From the NCBI GenBank assembly GCA_035646975.1, contig DASROJ010000240.1:1-10331 (forward strand): a DNA stretch of 10,331 nt, in the 5' to 3' direction. The position numbers and the translations under genes are program-made. The stretch is from DASROJ01 sp035646975. Lineage in GTDB: Bacteria; Acidobacteriota; Polarisedimenticolia; JACPZX01; DASXTC01. Below the pieces are notes generated by a model. It searched no databases. It was given only the letters and a program-made list of their open reading frames with translations, and was not told where the DNA came from. How positions within the stretch are numbered: the stretch's first letter is position 1; each line of letters starts with the position of its first letter. This document shows positions 1 to 6,507 of the stretch, one piece after another.

Positions 1-1395
1 GCCCACTCCCCCTACCCGCATCGCGTCACGTTTGCCGAGGCCACCCGCTTCTGGGTCAAGCTCGGATTCATCTCGTTCGGCGGACCGGCCGGACAGATCG
101 CCATCATGCATCGCGAGCTGGTCGAGAAAAAGCGCTGGATAGGCGAGCGGCGCTTCCTGCACGCCCTGAACTACTGCATGCTGCTGCCGGGGCCCGAAGC
201 CACCCAGCTCGCCATCTACATCGGCTGGCTGCTGCACCGCTTCCCGGGCGGCATCGTCGCCGGAGCCTTCTTCGTCATCCCTTCCATCTTCGTGCTGCTG
301 CTGCTGTCATACATCTACGCGGCGTTCGGCGCCCTGCCCGCGATCGCGGCGCTGTTTGCCGGCGTCAAACCGGTCGTGGTGGCCATCGTGGTCGAAGCGG
401 TCGTGCGCATCGGCAGACGGGCGCTGGCCCGAAAGGCGCATTACCTGATCGCCGCCGCCGCGTTCATCTCGATCTACTTCCTGCACGTCCCGTTCCCGCT
501 CATCGTCCTGGTGGCCGGCCTCATCGGGCTTGCCGGCTCGCGACTGCGCCCCGATCTGTTCTCCGGCGCGGCCACGCGGGTCGCTCCCGCTCCTGCCACC
601 GGGGCGGCCGCCCCTTCCATCGACTCTTCCCTCTCCCCTGCCGGCGCCGTCCAAACGCATCAGCCGGCGGCGGTCGTGCTCGATGACGACGCTCCGTCTC
701 CGCCACACGCGCTGCCGTCGCGCGCCCGCTCGCTGCGCACGCTGCTGGTCGGTCTGGTGCTCTGGATCGTGCCGTTGGGGATCCTGGCCGCCGCGCGCGG
801 CTGGCGCAGCCTGCACGTCCACGAATACCGCTTCTTCACGCAGGCGGCGCTGGTCACCTTCGGCGGCGCCTACGCGGTGCTCGCGTATGTCACGCAGGCG
901 GCGGTGGAATCGTATGGCTGGATCACCCATGCGCAGGCGCTCGATGGGCTGGCGCTTGCCGAGACGACGCCGGGTCCGCTGATCATGGTGCTGCAGTTCG
1001 TCGGCTTCATGGCCGGGTGGAACCACCCCGAGGGGATGGTGCCTGCGGCCAGCGCCACGATCGGCGCGCTGGTGACGACCTGGACCACTTTTCTGCCCTG
1101 CTTCGTCTTCATCTTTCTGGGCGCACCGTTCATCGAGGTGCTTCGAGGAAACAGGGACCTCACCGGGGCCCTGTCGGGCGTGACCGCCTCGGTGGTCGGC
1201 GTGGTGCTCAACCTGGCTCTCGTGTTCGGCACGGCGGTGATCTGGCCCGGCGGCGCAACCGCCGGCATCGACTGGTTCGCGGCCGCCGTCACGGCGGCGG
1301 CCTTCATCGCGCTGTATCGATTCCGACTGGATGTTCTCTGGCTCGTGCTCGCCGGTGCGTTGGCGGGCGCGGCGCGAGCGTTCTGTTTCTCATGA
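1..1395 (+). CDS. chrA: Chromate transporter ChrA, two-domain form, 5' end cut by the window
   Basis: This is an inner-membrane chromate efflux protein of the CHR superfamily. The reading frame is already open at base 1, and 464 residues are visible. The in-frame ATG at 106 is internal, because the family's hallmark N-terminal segment lies upstream of it: GFISFGGPAGQIAIMH at visible residues 22-37, followed by CMLLPGPEATQLAIYIGW. Only the first few residues are likely to be missing. The second homologous half begins near residue 280 and repeats the signature (FGGAYAVL at 287-294, then AETTPGPLIM), as expected for the long two-domain ChrA. The halves are joined by a long Ala/Pro-rich linker at about residues 185-240. 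Many hydrophobic helices are present. The stop at 1393-1395 overlaps the ribosome site of pepE. Related CHR proteins can move other oxyanions, so the chromate substrate is by family. Confidence 0.93.
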   Translation, partial: AHSPYPHRVTFAEATRFWVKLGFISFGGPAGQIAIMHRELVEKKRWIGERRFLHALNYCMLLPGPEATQLAIYIGWLLHRFPGGIVAGAFFVIPSIFVLLLLSYIYAAFGALPAIAALFAGVKPVVVAIVVEAVVRIGRRALARKAHYLIAAAAFISIYFLHVPFPLIVLVAGLIGLAGSRLRPDLFSGAATRVAPAPATGAAAPSIDSSLSPAGAVQTHQPAAVVLDDDAPSPPHALPSRARSLRTLLVGLVLWIVPLGILAAARGWRSLHVHEYRFFTQAALVTFGGAYAVLAYVTQAAVESYGWITHAQALDGLALAETTPGPLIMVLQFVGFMAGWNHPEGMVPAASATIGALVTTWTTFLPCFVFIFLGAPFIEVLRGNRDLTGALSGVTASVVGVVLNLALVFGTAVIWPGGATAGIDWFAAAVTAAAFIALYRFRLDVLWLVLAGALAGAARAFCFS

Positions 1396-1400
1396 GGTGA
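1394..1400 (+). promoter_or_regulatory. Ribosome binding site of pepE overlapping the chrA stop
   Basis: GAGGTGA ends four bases before the ATG at 1405 and shares its first two bases with the TGA stop of chrA. This placement supports the 1405 start and suggests that the two genes are translated from one message. Confidence 0.6.
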
Positions 1401-1404
1401 AAAC

Positions 1405-2124
1405 ATGACCGCGACCAAACGGCTGCTTCTGATCAGCAACTCCACCCTGCACGGCGGCAAGTATCTCGACCACGCGGAGTTCGAGATCCGCTCGTTTCTC
1501 GAAGGGGCCAAGCGGGTGCTGTTCTTCCCCTACGCCATGCACGATCGCAACGCCTATGCGGAGCAGGCGCGCAAGCGATTCGAAAGCATGGGATTCACGC
1601 TCGAGTCGCTGCACATGGCCTCCTGGGGTGGACCCACCGCCGCGGCGCTGGACAAGGCCGACGCCTTTTTCGTCGGCGGTGGCAACACGTTCCGTTTGCT
1701 CGACAGCCTGCAACGTCTCGACCTGATCTCCGCCATCCGCCGGCGGGTGGCGCAGGGCAAACCCTACATCGGCTCGAGCGCCGGCTCGATCGTGGCCTGC
1801 CCCACGCTCAAGACGACAAAGGACATGCCGGTCGTCCAGCCGCCGTCGTTCGACGCGCTGGCGCTGGTGCCGTTCCAGATCAGCCCGCACTACCTCGACC
1901 CCGAGCCCGCCTCCACGCACATGGGCGAGACACAGGAAGAAAGAATCCTGCAGTATCTCGAGGAGAACAACGCCCGCGTCGTGGGTCTGCGTGAAGGTTC
2001 GATGCTGCGCGTGGAAGGCGGCTCGGTCGACCTGAAAGGGAAATTCCCCGCGCGGATGTTCCAGAAGAACCACAAGCCGGTCGAATCGCAGCCGGGGACG
2101 AGCCTTGACTACCTCCTCCAGTGA
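1405..2124 (+). CDS. pepE: Dipeptidase E (alpha-aspartyl dipeptidase), peptidase family S51
   Basis: This is a cytoplasmic serine peptidase that splits dipeptides with an N-terminal aspartate and feeds amino acid recycling. The 239 residues match the usual length of about 230. The family hallmarks are all present: FFVGGGNTFRLL near residues 88-99, the nucleophile elbow GSSAG at 123-127 with Ser125, TLKTTKDMP with Asp140, and FQISPHYLDP with His162. These three residues sit a constant five positions after the Ser120/Asp135/His157 triad known from the Salmonella/E. coli enzyme, so the active site looks intact. No signal peptide is seen. The gene starts nine bases after chrA and ends four bases before the best start of the next gene, suggesting an operon. 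Cyanophycinase is a relative in the same family, but the TTKDMP and PHY motifs favour PepE. Confidence 0.93.
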   Translation: MTATKRLLLISNSTLHGGKYLDHAEFEIRSFLEGAKRVLFFPYAMHDRNAYAEQARKRFESMGFTLESLHMASWGGPTAAALDKADAFFVGGGNTFRLLDSLQRLDLISAIRRRVAQGKPYIGSSAGSIVACPTLKTTKDMPVVQPPSFDALALVPFQISPHYLDPEPASTHMGETQEERILQYLEENNARVVGLREGSMLRVEGGSVDLKGKFPARMFQKNHKPVESQPGTSLDYLLQ

Positions 2125-2128
2125 CGCG

Positions 2129-3121
2129 ATGCCGCGCTCAACGCTGCTGCTCGCGCGCTCGGATGTCCGCGCGCTGCTCGACCTCGACGAGTGCATCGCT
2201 GCGGTGGAGGAGGCCTTCCGGCTTCACGCGCAGGGACGCACGCTGCCGCCCGGCGTGCTGGGGGTGCCCTCCGTGGACGGCGGGTTTCACATCAAGGCCG
2301 CCGGGCTGCGGCTCGAGCCGGGCCGCTTCGCCGTCAAGTGCAACGGCAACTTCTTTCACAACACGGCGCGTCACGACATGCCGAACATCCAGGGGCTGAT
2401 ACTCCTGTGCGACGCGGACAACGGCTACCCGCTCGCCGTCATCGACTCGATCGAGATCACCATCCTTCGCACCGGGGCGGCCACCGCCGTGGCGGCGAAA
2501 TATCTTTCGCGGCCCGACTCGAGAGTCGTCACCATCGCGGGCTGCGGCAACCAGGGGCGCGTTCAGCTGCGCGCGCTCAGGCGCGTGCGCGGGATCGAGA
2601 AGGTGCACGCCTGGGACACCGACTTGCAGCGCGCCCGCGACTTCGCCGAAGAGGTCTGCCGGGACAGCGGGCTCGCGGCGGCCGCCACGCCGGATCTTTC
2701 CGCCGCGGTGCGCGCCAGCGACATCTGCGTCACCTGCACGCCATCGCGCCAGGCGATCCTGGGCCCCGACGACATTTCCCCGGGCCTCTTCCTCGCCGCG
2801 GTGGGCGCCGACAGCCACGACAAACAGGAGCTCGACCCGGCCATCCTCAGGCGTGGCAAGGTCGTGGCCGACATCCTGGATCAATGCGCCGAGATCGGCG
2901 AGCTGCATCACGCGCTGACCGCCGGCGTGATGACCCGTCAGGATGTCCACGCCGAGCTGGCCGACATCGTGTCCGGCCGCCGGCCCGGGCGCCGCGCGCC
3001 CGACGAAACCTTCGTTTTCGACAGCACCGGCACCGCGCTGCAGGATGTCGCCGCGGCCGACGCCCTTTACCGCCGGGCCCTGGAAGCCGGCGCCGGCACC
3101 CCCCTCGATTTCCAGGGGTGA
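2129..3121 (+). CDS. Ornithine cyclodeaminase / mu-crystallin family NAD(P)-dependent protein
   Basis: This is a cytoplasmic NAD(P)-dependent enzyme of the family that includes ornithine cyclodeaminase, alanine dehydrogenase and ketimine (pyrroline/piperideine-2-carboxylate) reductases. From the ATG at 2129 it has 330 residues, close to the family norm. The catalytic-region lysine lies in FHIKAAG (Lys56) and the conserved arginine in EITILRTGAATAVAAKYL (Arg114). The Rossmann dinucleotide loop is GCGNQGR at 138-144, with an acidic residue (Asp163) at the end of the next strand. The C-terminal signature VFDSTGTALQD is at 296-306. An in-frame TTG at 2105, overlapping pepE, would add eight residues and has a weak purine-rich stretch upstream; ATG 2129 is preferred because the family's usual start, LLLxRSDVxALL, follows it directly. 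The substrate cannot be told from sequence. Position after pepE hints at amino acid salvage. Confidence 0.88.
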   Translation: MPRSTLLLARSDVRALLDLDECIAAVEEAFRLHAQGRTLPPGVLGVPSVDGGFHIKAAGLRLEPGRFAVKCNGNFFHNTARHDMPNIQGLILLCDADNGYPLAVIDSIEITILRTGAATAVAAKYLSRPDSRVVTIAGCGNQGRVQLRALRRVRGIEKVHAWDTDLQRARDFAEEVCRDSGLAAAATPDLSAAVRASDICVTCTPSRQAILGPDDISPGLFLAAVGADSHDKQELDPAILRRGKVVADILDQCAEIGELHHALTAGVMTRQDVHAELADIVSGRRPGRRAPDETFVFDSTGTALQDVAAADALYRRALEAGAGTPLDFQG

Positions 3122-3140
3122 AAAAACCCGGGGATTTGTC

Positions 3141-3164
3141 GAACCTTTCCCGCCCGATTGCGTC
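3141..3164 (+). promoter_or_regulatory. Candidate ECF-sigma-dependent autoregulatory promoter
   Basis: A GAACC -35-like element at 3141-3145 is followed, after 15 bases, by CGTC at 3161-3164. This is the classic layout of promoters read by ECF sigma factors (AAC-containing -35, CGTC-type -10). It lies directly in front of an ECF sigma gene, as expected for autoregulation. Transcription would start about 3170-3173, only a few bases before the ATG at 3176. Motif and position are seen; use by this particular sigma factor is inferred. Confidence 0.65.
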
Positions 3165-3175
3165 ATCCTATTAGT

Positions 3176-3733
3176 ATGGACCACCCCGAACTTCTCGAGA
3201 GGTGCCGTCGGGGCGACCAGCTCGCCTGGGAGGCGCTCGTGCGCCAGTACCAGGGGCGCGTCTACAGCCTTGCCTGGCACTACGTCCGCAACCAGGAAGA
3301 GGCGCGGGACGTGGCGCAGGAGGCGTTCGTGCGGATTTACAACAAGCTGTCCAGCTTCAAAGACTCCGAGATGTTCCTTCCCTGGATGCTCCGGCTCACC
3401 CGCAACGTCTGCATCGACCATCTGCGCCGCGCCAAGGCCCGGCCCCCCGCCGACGACGTGGCGATCGACGCGGGCATCGAGATGACCGACACGCGGCCGA
3501 CACCGGAACGGGAGGCGGAGGCCTCCTCGCAGCGGCGGCTGCTGCACCGGGCGCTGGACCGGATCAGCGCGCCATACCGGGAGATGATACTGCTCAAGGA
3601 GATCCAGGGGCTGCCGCTCGAAGAGATCGCCTCGATGCTCGACCTTCCGCTGGGCACCGTGAAATCGCGGTCCAACCGGGCGCGTCTCGAGCTGGCACGC
3701 GCGGTGACCGTGCTCAGAGCGGGGGCGCCATGA
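3176..3733 (+). CDS. ECF-type RNA polymerase sigma factor
   Basis: This 185-residue sigma-70 family protein of the extracytoplasmic-function class directs RNA polymerase to stress promoters. Region sigma-2 spans about residues 18-88, including the helix with DVAQEAFVRIYNKL and the -10-recognising segment RLTRNVCIDHLRRAK. Region sigma-4 spans about 122-176, with the helix-turn-helix EEIASMLDLPLGTVKSRSNR, which reads the -35 element. A short acidic linker joins them, and regions 1 and 3 are absent, as is normal for this class. The ATG at 3176 is chosen over the in-frame TTG at 3158 because the TTG falls inside the candidate promoter spacer. No Shine-Dalgarno precedes the ATG, consistent with a leaderless or nearly leaderless message. 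The stop overlaps the start of the anti-sigma gene (ATGA), so the two are translationally coupled. The exact ECF group is not assigned. Confidence 0.95.
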   Translation: MDHPELLERCRRGDQLAWEALVRQYQGRVYSLAWHYVRNQEEARDVAQEAFVRIYNKLSSFKDSEMFLPWMLRLTRNVCIDHLRRAKARPPADDVAIDAGIEMTDTRPTPEREAEASSQRRLLHRALDRISAPYREMILLKEIQGLPLEEIASMLDLPLGTVKSRSNRARLELARAVTVLRAGAP

Positions 3734-4695
3734 CCTCGCGCTCGATGACCTGCCACGAGTTCGAACGACAGCTCGATGAAATCGTCGGGAAGACCGCGCC
3801 GGTGGAAACCCTGCGTGACGCGGCTCGCCACGTCGCCACTTGCACCCAGTGTGAAGAGCTGGCGGAGATCGCCCGGGCGAGCCTCGGTGGCATCGTCACC
3901 GTCGACGGCGTCGACACCGCCGGCATGGTCAACAGGATCCTGTCGCTCACCAGCGGCCCGGCCTGCGGAGCGGCCGGCGAGCGGCTCGCCGACCTGGTGG
4001 ATGGCGCGCTGACGGCGACGGAGCGCTCACTCGTGATCGGTCATCTGGGCGGCTGCGAGGCGTGCGCCGATCTCGCCGCGACGATGTCCTGGATGAGCGA
4101 GCCGCTGGCGTCGCTTTGCGAGATCGACCCGGGCGAGAGCTTCACCGCCGGCGTGATGCGCGCCACCGCGCCACCGGCCATTGCCATCCCGGCTCCCGGG
4201 CGCCTCGACGCGCTGAGACCGCGCTTCGACAACTTGGGACGATGGTGGGCCGGCGTGATGGCCCGCCCCCGATTCACCTGGGAGGCGGCCTACGTGGGCG
4301 GGCTGGTGGTCTGGCTCCTGTTCGGCGCGGCGTTCTCGCCGTTTCATGCGGTGCCCGAGCGTGCGCTCGAGCTGGCGCGCCTCAACCCCGTGAGCGCCCT
4401 CGGCGACACGGTCCAGCCGGCATCGTTCGGCGAGCAGGTCTGGCAAGCCACCGGCGAGCGGATGCTGCAGAAGGCCGAGACCTCCACCGAGCGGTTGTCG
4501 CAACGCACCCGCGGGCTGCAGGAGGCCACCGGCTCTCTGGCGCGCGACGGGGCCGGAATGCTCGGCTCGGCATTTCGCGGGGACCTTTCCGGCAGCGCCG
4601 TGCGTCTTAAAGACATGGGCGCCGACCTGCAGGCGATATGGAACGAGCTGAAGCGGCGCGACCCGAAGAAGATCCCCAACGCAAAGGAGACCTAG
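3730..4695 (+). CDS. Membrane anti-sigma factor with two tandem zinc-binding (ZAS-like) modules
   Basis: This is the likely inhibitor of the sigma factor encoded just upstream. The 321-residue protein starts at an ATG overlapping the sigma stop. Its N-terminal cytoplasmic part contains two zinc-finger anti-sigma motifs: Cys8...His34-x3-Cys38-x2-Cys41, and Cys79...His105-x3-Cys109-x2-Cys112. The Cys-to-His spacing is 26 residues in both, suggesting an internal duplication; most ZAS anti-sigma factors carry one. One transmembrane helix is at about 186-205 (AAYVGGLVVWLLFGAAFSPF). The roughly 115-residue tail beyond it, probably periplasmic, is polar and helical-looking around GERMLQKAETSTERLSQRT and could form a coiled coil. 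It ends in a lysine-rich stretch. Sigma binding is known for the family; partner identity here is inferred from the gene pair. A longer open frame in this phase from 3202 merely shadows the sigma gene. Confidence 0.85.
   Translation: MTSRSMTCHEFERQLDEIVGKTAPVETLRDAARHVATCTQCEELAEIARASLGGIVTVDGVDTAGMVNRILSLTSGPACGAAGERLADLVDGALTATERSLVIGHLGGCEACADLAATMSWMSEPLASLCEIDPGESFTAGVMRATAPPAIAIPAPGRLDALRPRFDNLGRWWAGVMARPRFTWEAAYVGGLVVWLLFGAAFSPFHAVPERALELARLNPVSALGDTVQPASFGEQVWQATGERMLQKAETSTERLSQRTRGLQEATGSLARDGAGMLGSAFRGDLSGSAVRLKDMGADLQAIWNELKRRDPKKIPNAKET
4683..4690 (+). promoter_or_regulatory. Ribosome binding site of the LiaF-like membrane gene
   Basis: AAAGGAGA lies inside the end of the anti-sigma gene, five bases before the ATG at 4696. 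It supports that start, which directly abuts the anti-sigma TAG stop with no gap. Confidence 0.6.
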
Positions 4696-5313
4696 ATGAA
4701 CGACACAGAGTACTCGGCGAGCGAAGCATCAAGAGGTGACGCGCCAAGAGGTGACGCGCCAAGGGGCGAGGCACCGAGGGGCGACGTGCCGCGACAGGAG
4801 CGGCTGCGCCCGTCCCAATACGGCTACGACCCGCGCACCAAGTCACCGACGCTTGCCGGCTTTCTTTCGCTGATGCCGGGGCTCGGACAGGTTTACGTCG
4901 GCTATTACCAGCGCGGCTTCGTGCACATCATGGTCGTGGCCTCCGTCATCGCCCTGCTGGCCAACGACGCCCTGCCGGCGCTCATCCCGCTGCTGGGGCT
5001 CTTCCTGGCGTTCTTCTGGCTCTACAACGTCATCGATGCGGCGCGACGCGCGAGCCTGTACAACATGGCGCTGCGGGGCGCCGACCCGATGGCGATGCCA
5101 GAGGATTTCGAGCTTCCCGGCACCCGCGGGTCGGTGGCCGGCGGCGTGACACTGATGCTGGTCGGATTCCTCCTGCTGCTGCACACCCGGTTCGACGTCT
5201 CGCTGGACTGGCTGCGTGACTGGTGGCCGGTGGCTCCCCTGATGTTCGGCGCCTGGCTCGTCTACAAGGGCATGACAACCGGCGGGATGACGAACGGTCG
5301 CAAGAAAGCGTGA
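4696..5313 (+). CDS. Membrane protein with TM2-like and LiaF-like (DUF5668-type) segments
   Basis: This 205-residue integral membrane protein has no proven reaction. Residues 1-40 are hydrophilic and include four RGD/E pentapeptide repeats (residues 13-32). Residues 53-118 contain LSLMPGLGQVYVGYYQRGF followed by hydrophobic helices; the PGLGQxYxGxxxxG pattern resembles TM2-type membrane proteins. After a short loop, residues 147-192 (GGVTLMLVGFLLLL, WWPVAPLMFGAWLVYKG) match the two-helix pattern of DUF5668/LiaF-type membrane regions, which occur in cell-envelope stress sensors. The gene abuts the anti-sigma gene with no gap and overlaps the next gene by one base (TGATG), so it is part of the sigma operon. 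A role in sensing or transmitting envelope stress is inferred from that context. Domain names are from pattern memory and need a profile search. Confidence 0.8.
   Translation: MNDTEYSASEASRGDAPRGDAPRGEAPRGDVPRQERLRPSQYGYDPRTKSPTLAGFLSLMPGLGQVYVGYYQRGFVHIMVVASVIALLANDALPALIPLLGLFLAFFWLYNVIDAARRASLYNMALRGADPMAMPEDFELPGTRGSVAGGVTLMLVGFLLLLHTRFDVSLDWLRDWWPVAPLMFGAWLVYKGMTTGGMTNGRKKA
4731..4790 (+). repeat. Four tandem 15-bp repeats encoding RGD/E-A/V-P pentapeptides
   Basis: The first two units (4731-4745 and 4746-4760, AAGAGGTGACGCGCC) are identical. The third (4761-4775) and fourth (4776-4790) have diverged by several substitutions. The period is five codons, so copy number changes would keep the reading frame. 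The translated units read RGDAP, RGDAP, RGEAP and RGDVP. Confidence 0.9.
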
Positions 5314-6008
5314 TGGAGGCCACGCCGGCGCGACCGGGTTTTTCGGGCTCGCGAGCCTTCAGCGGCATCGAGCTGCTGCTCGGCGCGCTGATCGTCATCG
5401 GGCACAACGTCTATCAGGTCGTGCCCAACGAGGTGCCGATACTCTTCGTGCTCGGGCTGGTCTCGGTGCGGCTGCGCGATGGCGGTTGGTCCGCCATCGG
5501 TTTTACGCGGCCTGGCACCGGTTCGGTGCCTTCGTGGGGCCGCATCGTGCTCATCGCGATGGCGGCTGCGGCGGTCCGGATCCTGCTGGGAGCGATCGTC
5601 ATCGAACCGATCACGGCGATGATCTGGCCTCAGCCGATCGTCGCCCCTGAAGGCATGAACGAGATCGCCGGCAACGCCATGGCGGCGCTGCAGTGGTTGC
5701 TGCTCATCTGGACTTTCGCGGCCTTCGGCGAGGAGATCGCCTACCGCGGCTACCTGACCCTTCGCGGGGCCGACCTCGGCCGGCGGTCGGCCACCGCCTT
5801 CATGCTCGCGACCCTCTTCGCGTCGATCCTCTTCGGGTACGGCCACTACTACAAGGGCCCGGCCGGAGTCGTCGACTCCGGCTTCGCGGGGCTGGTGCTG
5901 GGCACCGCGTATCTCATGACGGGCCGGTGCCTCTGGACCAGCATCCTCGCCCACGGCTTCATCGACACCATCGGTCTGATCGCGGTGTACTTCGGATTGG
6001 CCAACTGA
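5313..6008 (+). CDS. CPBP family intramembrane metalloprotease
   Basis: This is a multi-spanning membrane protease of the CAAX protease / bacteriocin-processing (CPBP, Abi) family. The 231 residues include the three family motifs in order: EEIAYRG with Glu140, Glu141 and Arg145; FGYGH with Phe174 and His178; and SILAHGFID with His214. The motif residues of the metal-dependent active site therefore look intact. About six to eight hydrophobic helices are present. The start at 5313 overlaps the stop of the preceding gene (TGATG), implying translational coupling; there is no strong ribosome site, and an upstream in-frame ATG at 5223 would run through the preceding gene in a shadow frame. Family roles include prenyl-protein processing, bacteriocin immunity and, in some bacteria, cleavage of anti-sigma factors. 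Co-expression with a membrane anti-sigma factor makes the last option attractive but unproven. Confidence 0.9.
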   Translation: MEATPARPGFSGSRAFSGIELLLGALIVIGHNVYQVVPNEVPILFVLGLVSVRLRDGGWSAIGFTRPGTGSVPSWGRIVLIAMAAAAVRILLGAIVIEPITAMIWPQPIVAPEGMNEIAGNAMAALQWLLLIWTFAAFGEEIAYRGYLTLRGADLGRRSATAFMLATLFASILFGYGHYYKGPAGVVDSGFAGLVLGTAYLMTGRCLWTSILAHGFIDTIGLIAVYFGLAN

Positions 6009-6285
6009 AGAAGCGGTCATCACCAGAATCGCTGACGACTCTTGTGTCTATGGCCGATGCACCCACGCCGTAATCGGACCCAAGGCCTTCCCCGGAGTTC
6101 CCACGGCGACAACAATCTTGCTACCGGCCATCGAAACGATCTTCACACACGCGAAGGGACGTTCGCCGCATCTCCAAAAGTGGACGGTCGATCTGGTTGC
6201 AATTATGATCCAGAAGTCTTTGAGCCATTCCCAAGATGTCCTGGGTGAGCCGGCCGATGAGGCCCTTGACGTGATGAAGAAGTGA
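6007..6285 (+). other. Open, unrecognised frame in the 310-base gap before hicA; possible gene remnant
   Basis: The gap between the CPBP gene and hicA (6009-6318) holds no recognised gene. One plus-strand frame stays open from the CPBP stop to a TGA at 6283-6285. It reads, in part, GPKAFPGVPTATTILLPAIE, then WTVDLVAIMIQKSLSHSQ, then DEALDVMKK. By hand count about two thirds of its codons end in G or C although the region itself is only 50-58% GC, which hints at a once-coding frame. Starts are poor: TTG at 6118 would give 55 residues and ATG at 6205 only 26. No ribosome site is obvious. I do not recognise the product. It may be the 3' end of a decayed gene brought in with hicAB, or chance. Confidence 0.25.
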
Positions 6286-6318
6286 TATCTCGGACCGCGT
6301 GACCAGCCCAGGGACTAT

Positions 6319-6507
6319 ATGAAGGTCAGAGATGTCATCAAGCTTATCGAGAAGGACGGTTGGCGTCTGGCTCGCCAGCGCGGAAGTCATCGCCAGTTCA
6401 AGCACAATCGAAAGCCCGGGCTTGTGACCATCGCGGGCAATCCGGGATTCGACTTGGCGCCGGGCACGCTCAACAGTATATTCAAGCAGGCGGGGTTGAA
6501 ACCATGA
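6319..6507 (+). CDS. hicA: HicA family toxin (mRNA interferase)
   Basis: This is a small type II toxin with a double-stranded-RNA-binding-like fold that cleaves mRNA and stops growth unless bound by HicB. The 62 residues have the full family pattern: MKVRDVIKLIEKDGW at the start, the catalytic-histidine segment GSHRQFKH with His24, a KPGLVTIAG strand, and a C-terminal GTLNSIFKQAGL helix. Length is normal (about 60). An AGGGA motif precedes the ATG by five bases. Its TGA overlaps the hicB ATG, so toxin and antitoxin are coupled, with the toxin first as is usual in hicAB. The gene is lower in GC than the flanking operons, suggesting horizontal acquisition. The key residue is present, so it is probably functional. 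Confidence 0.93.
   Translation: MKVRDVIKLIEKDGWRLARQRGSHRQFKHNRKPGLVTIAGNPGFDLAPGTLNSIFKQAGLKP

Noticed and set aside
3098..3126. CACCCC...GGGGTG hairpin followed by AAAAAA as a terminator after the OCD gene
   Set aside because: The run after the hairpin is A, not T, on the coding strand, and the loop is long, so it does not fit an intrinsic terminator.
3158..3175. TTG start for the sigma factor, six codons upstream
   Set aside because: It falls within the spacer of the candidate ECF promoter and adds residues not typical of the family start.
2138..3547. 469-codon open frame on the minus strand
   Set aside because: It is antisense to the OCD-family and sigma genes, is rich in Arg/Gly/Ala as expected for GC-rich shadow frames, and has no recognisable domain.
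3202..3729. N-terminal extension of the anti-sigma frame over the sigma gene
   Set aside because: The extension is a low-complexity Arg/Ala/Gly shadow. The real protein starts at the overlapping ATG at 3730, just before its first zinc-binding cysteine.
6266..6288. TTGACG followed by TGATAT as a sigma-70 promoter for hicA
   Set aside because: The gap between the two hexamers is only 11 bases, too short for a normal promoter.
6121..6405. 94-codon minus-strand frame MLELAMTSAL...
   Set aside because: It overlaps the start of hicA in antisense, shows no recognised domain and has no clear ribosome site. It cannot be fully excluded as part of the remnant upstream of hicA.
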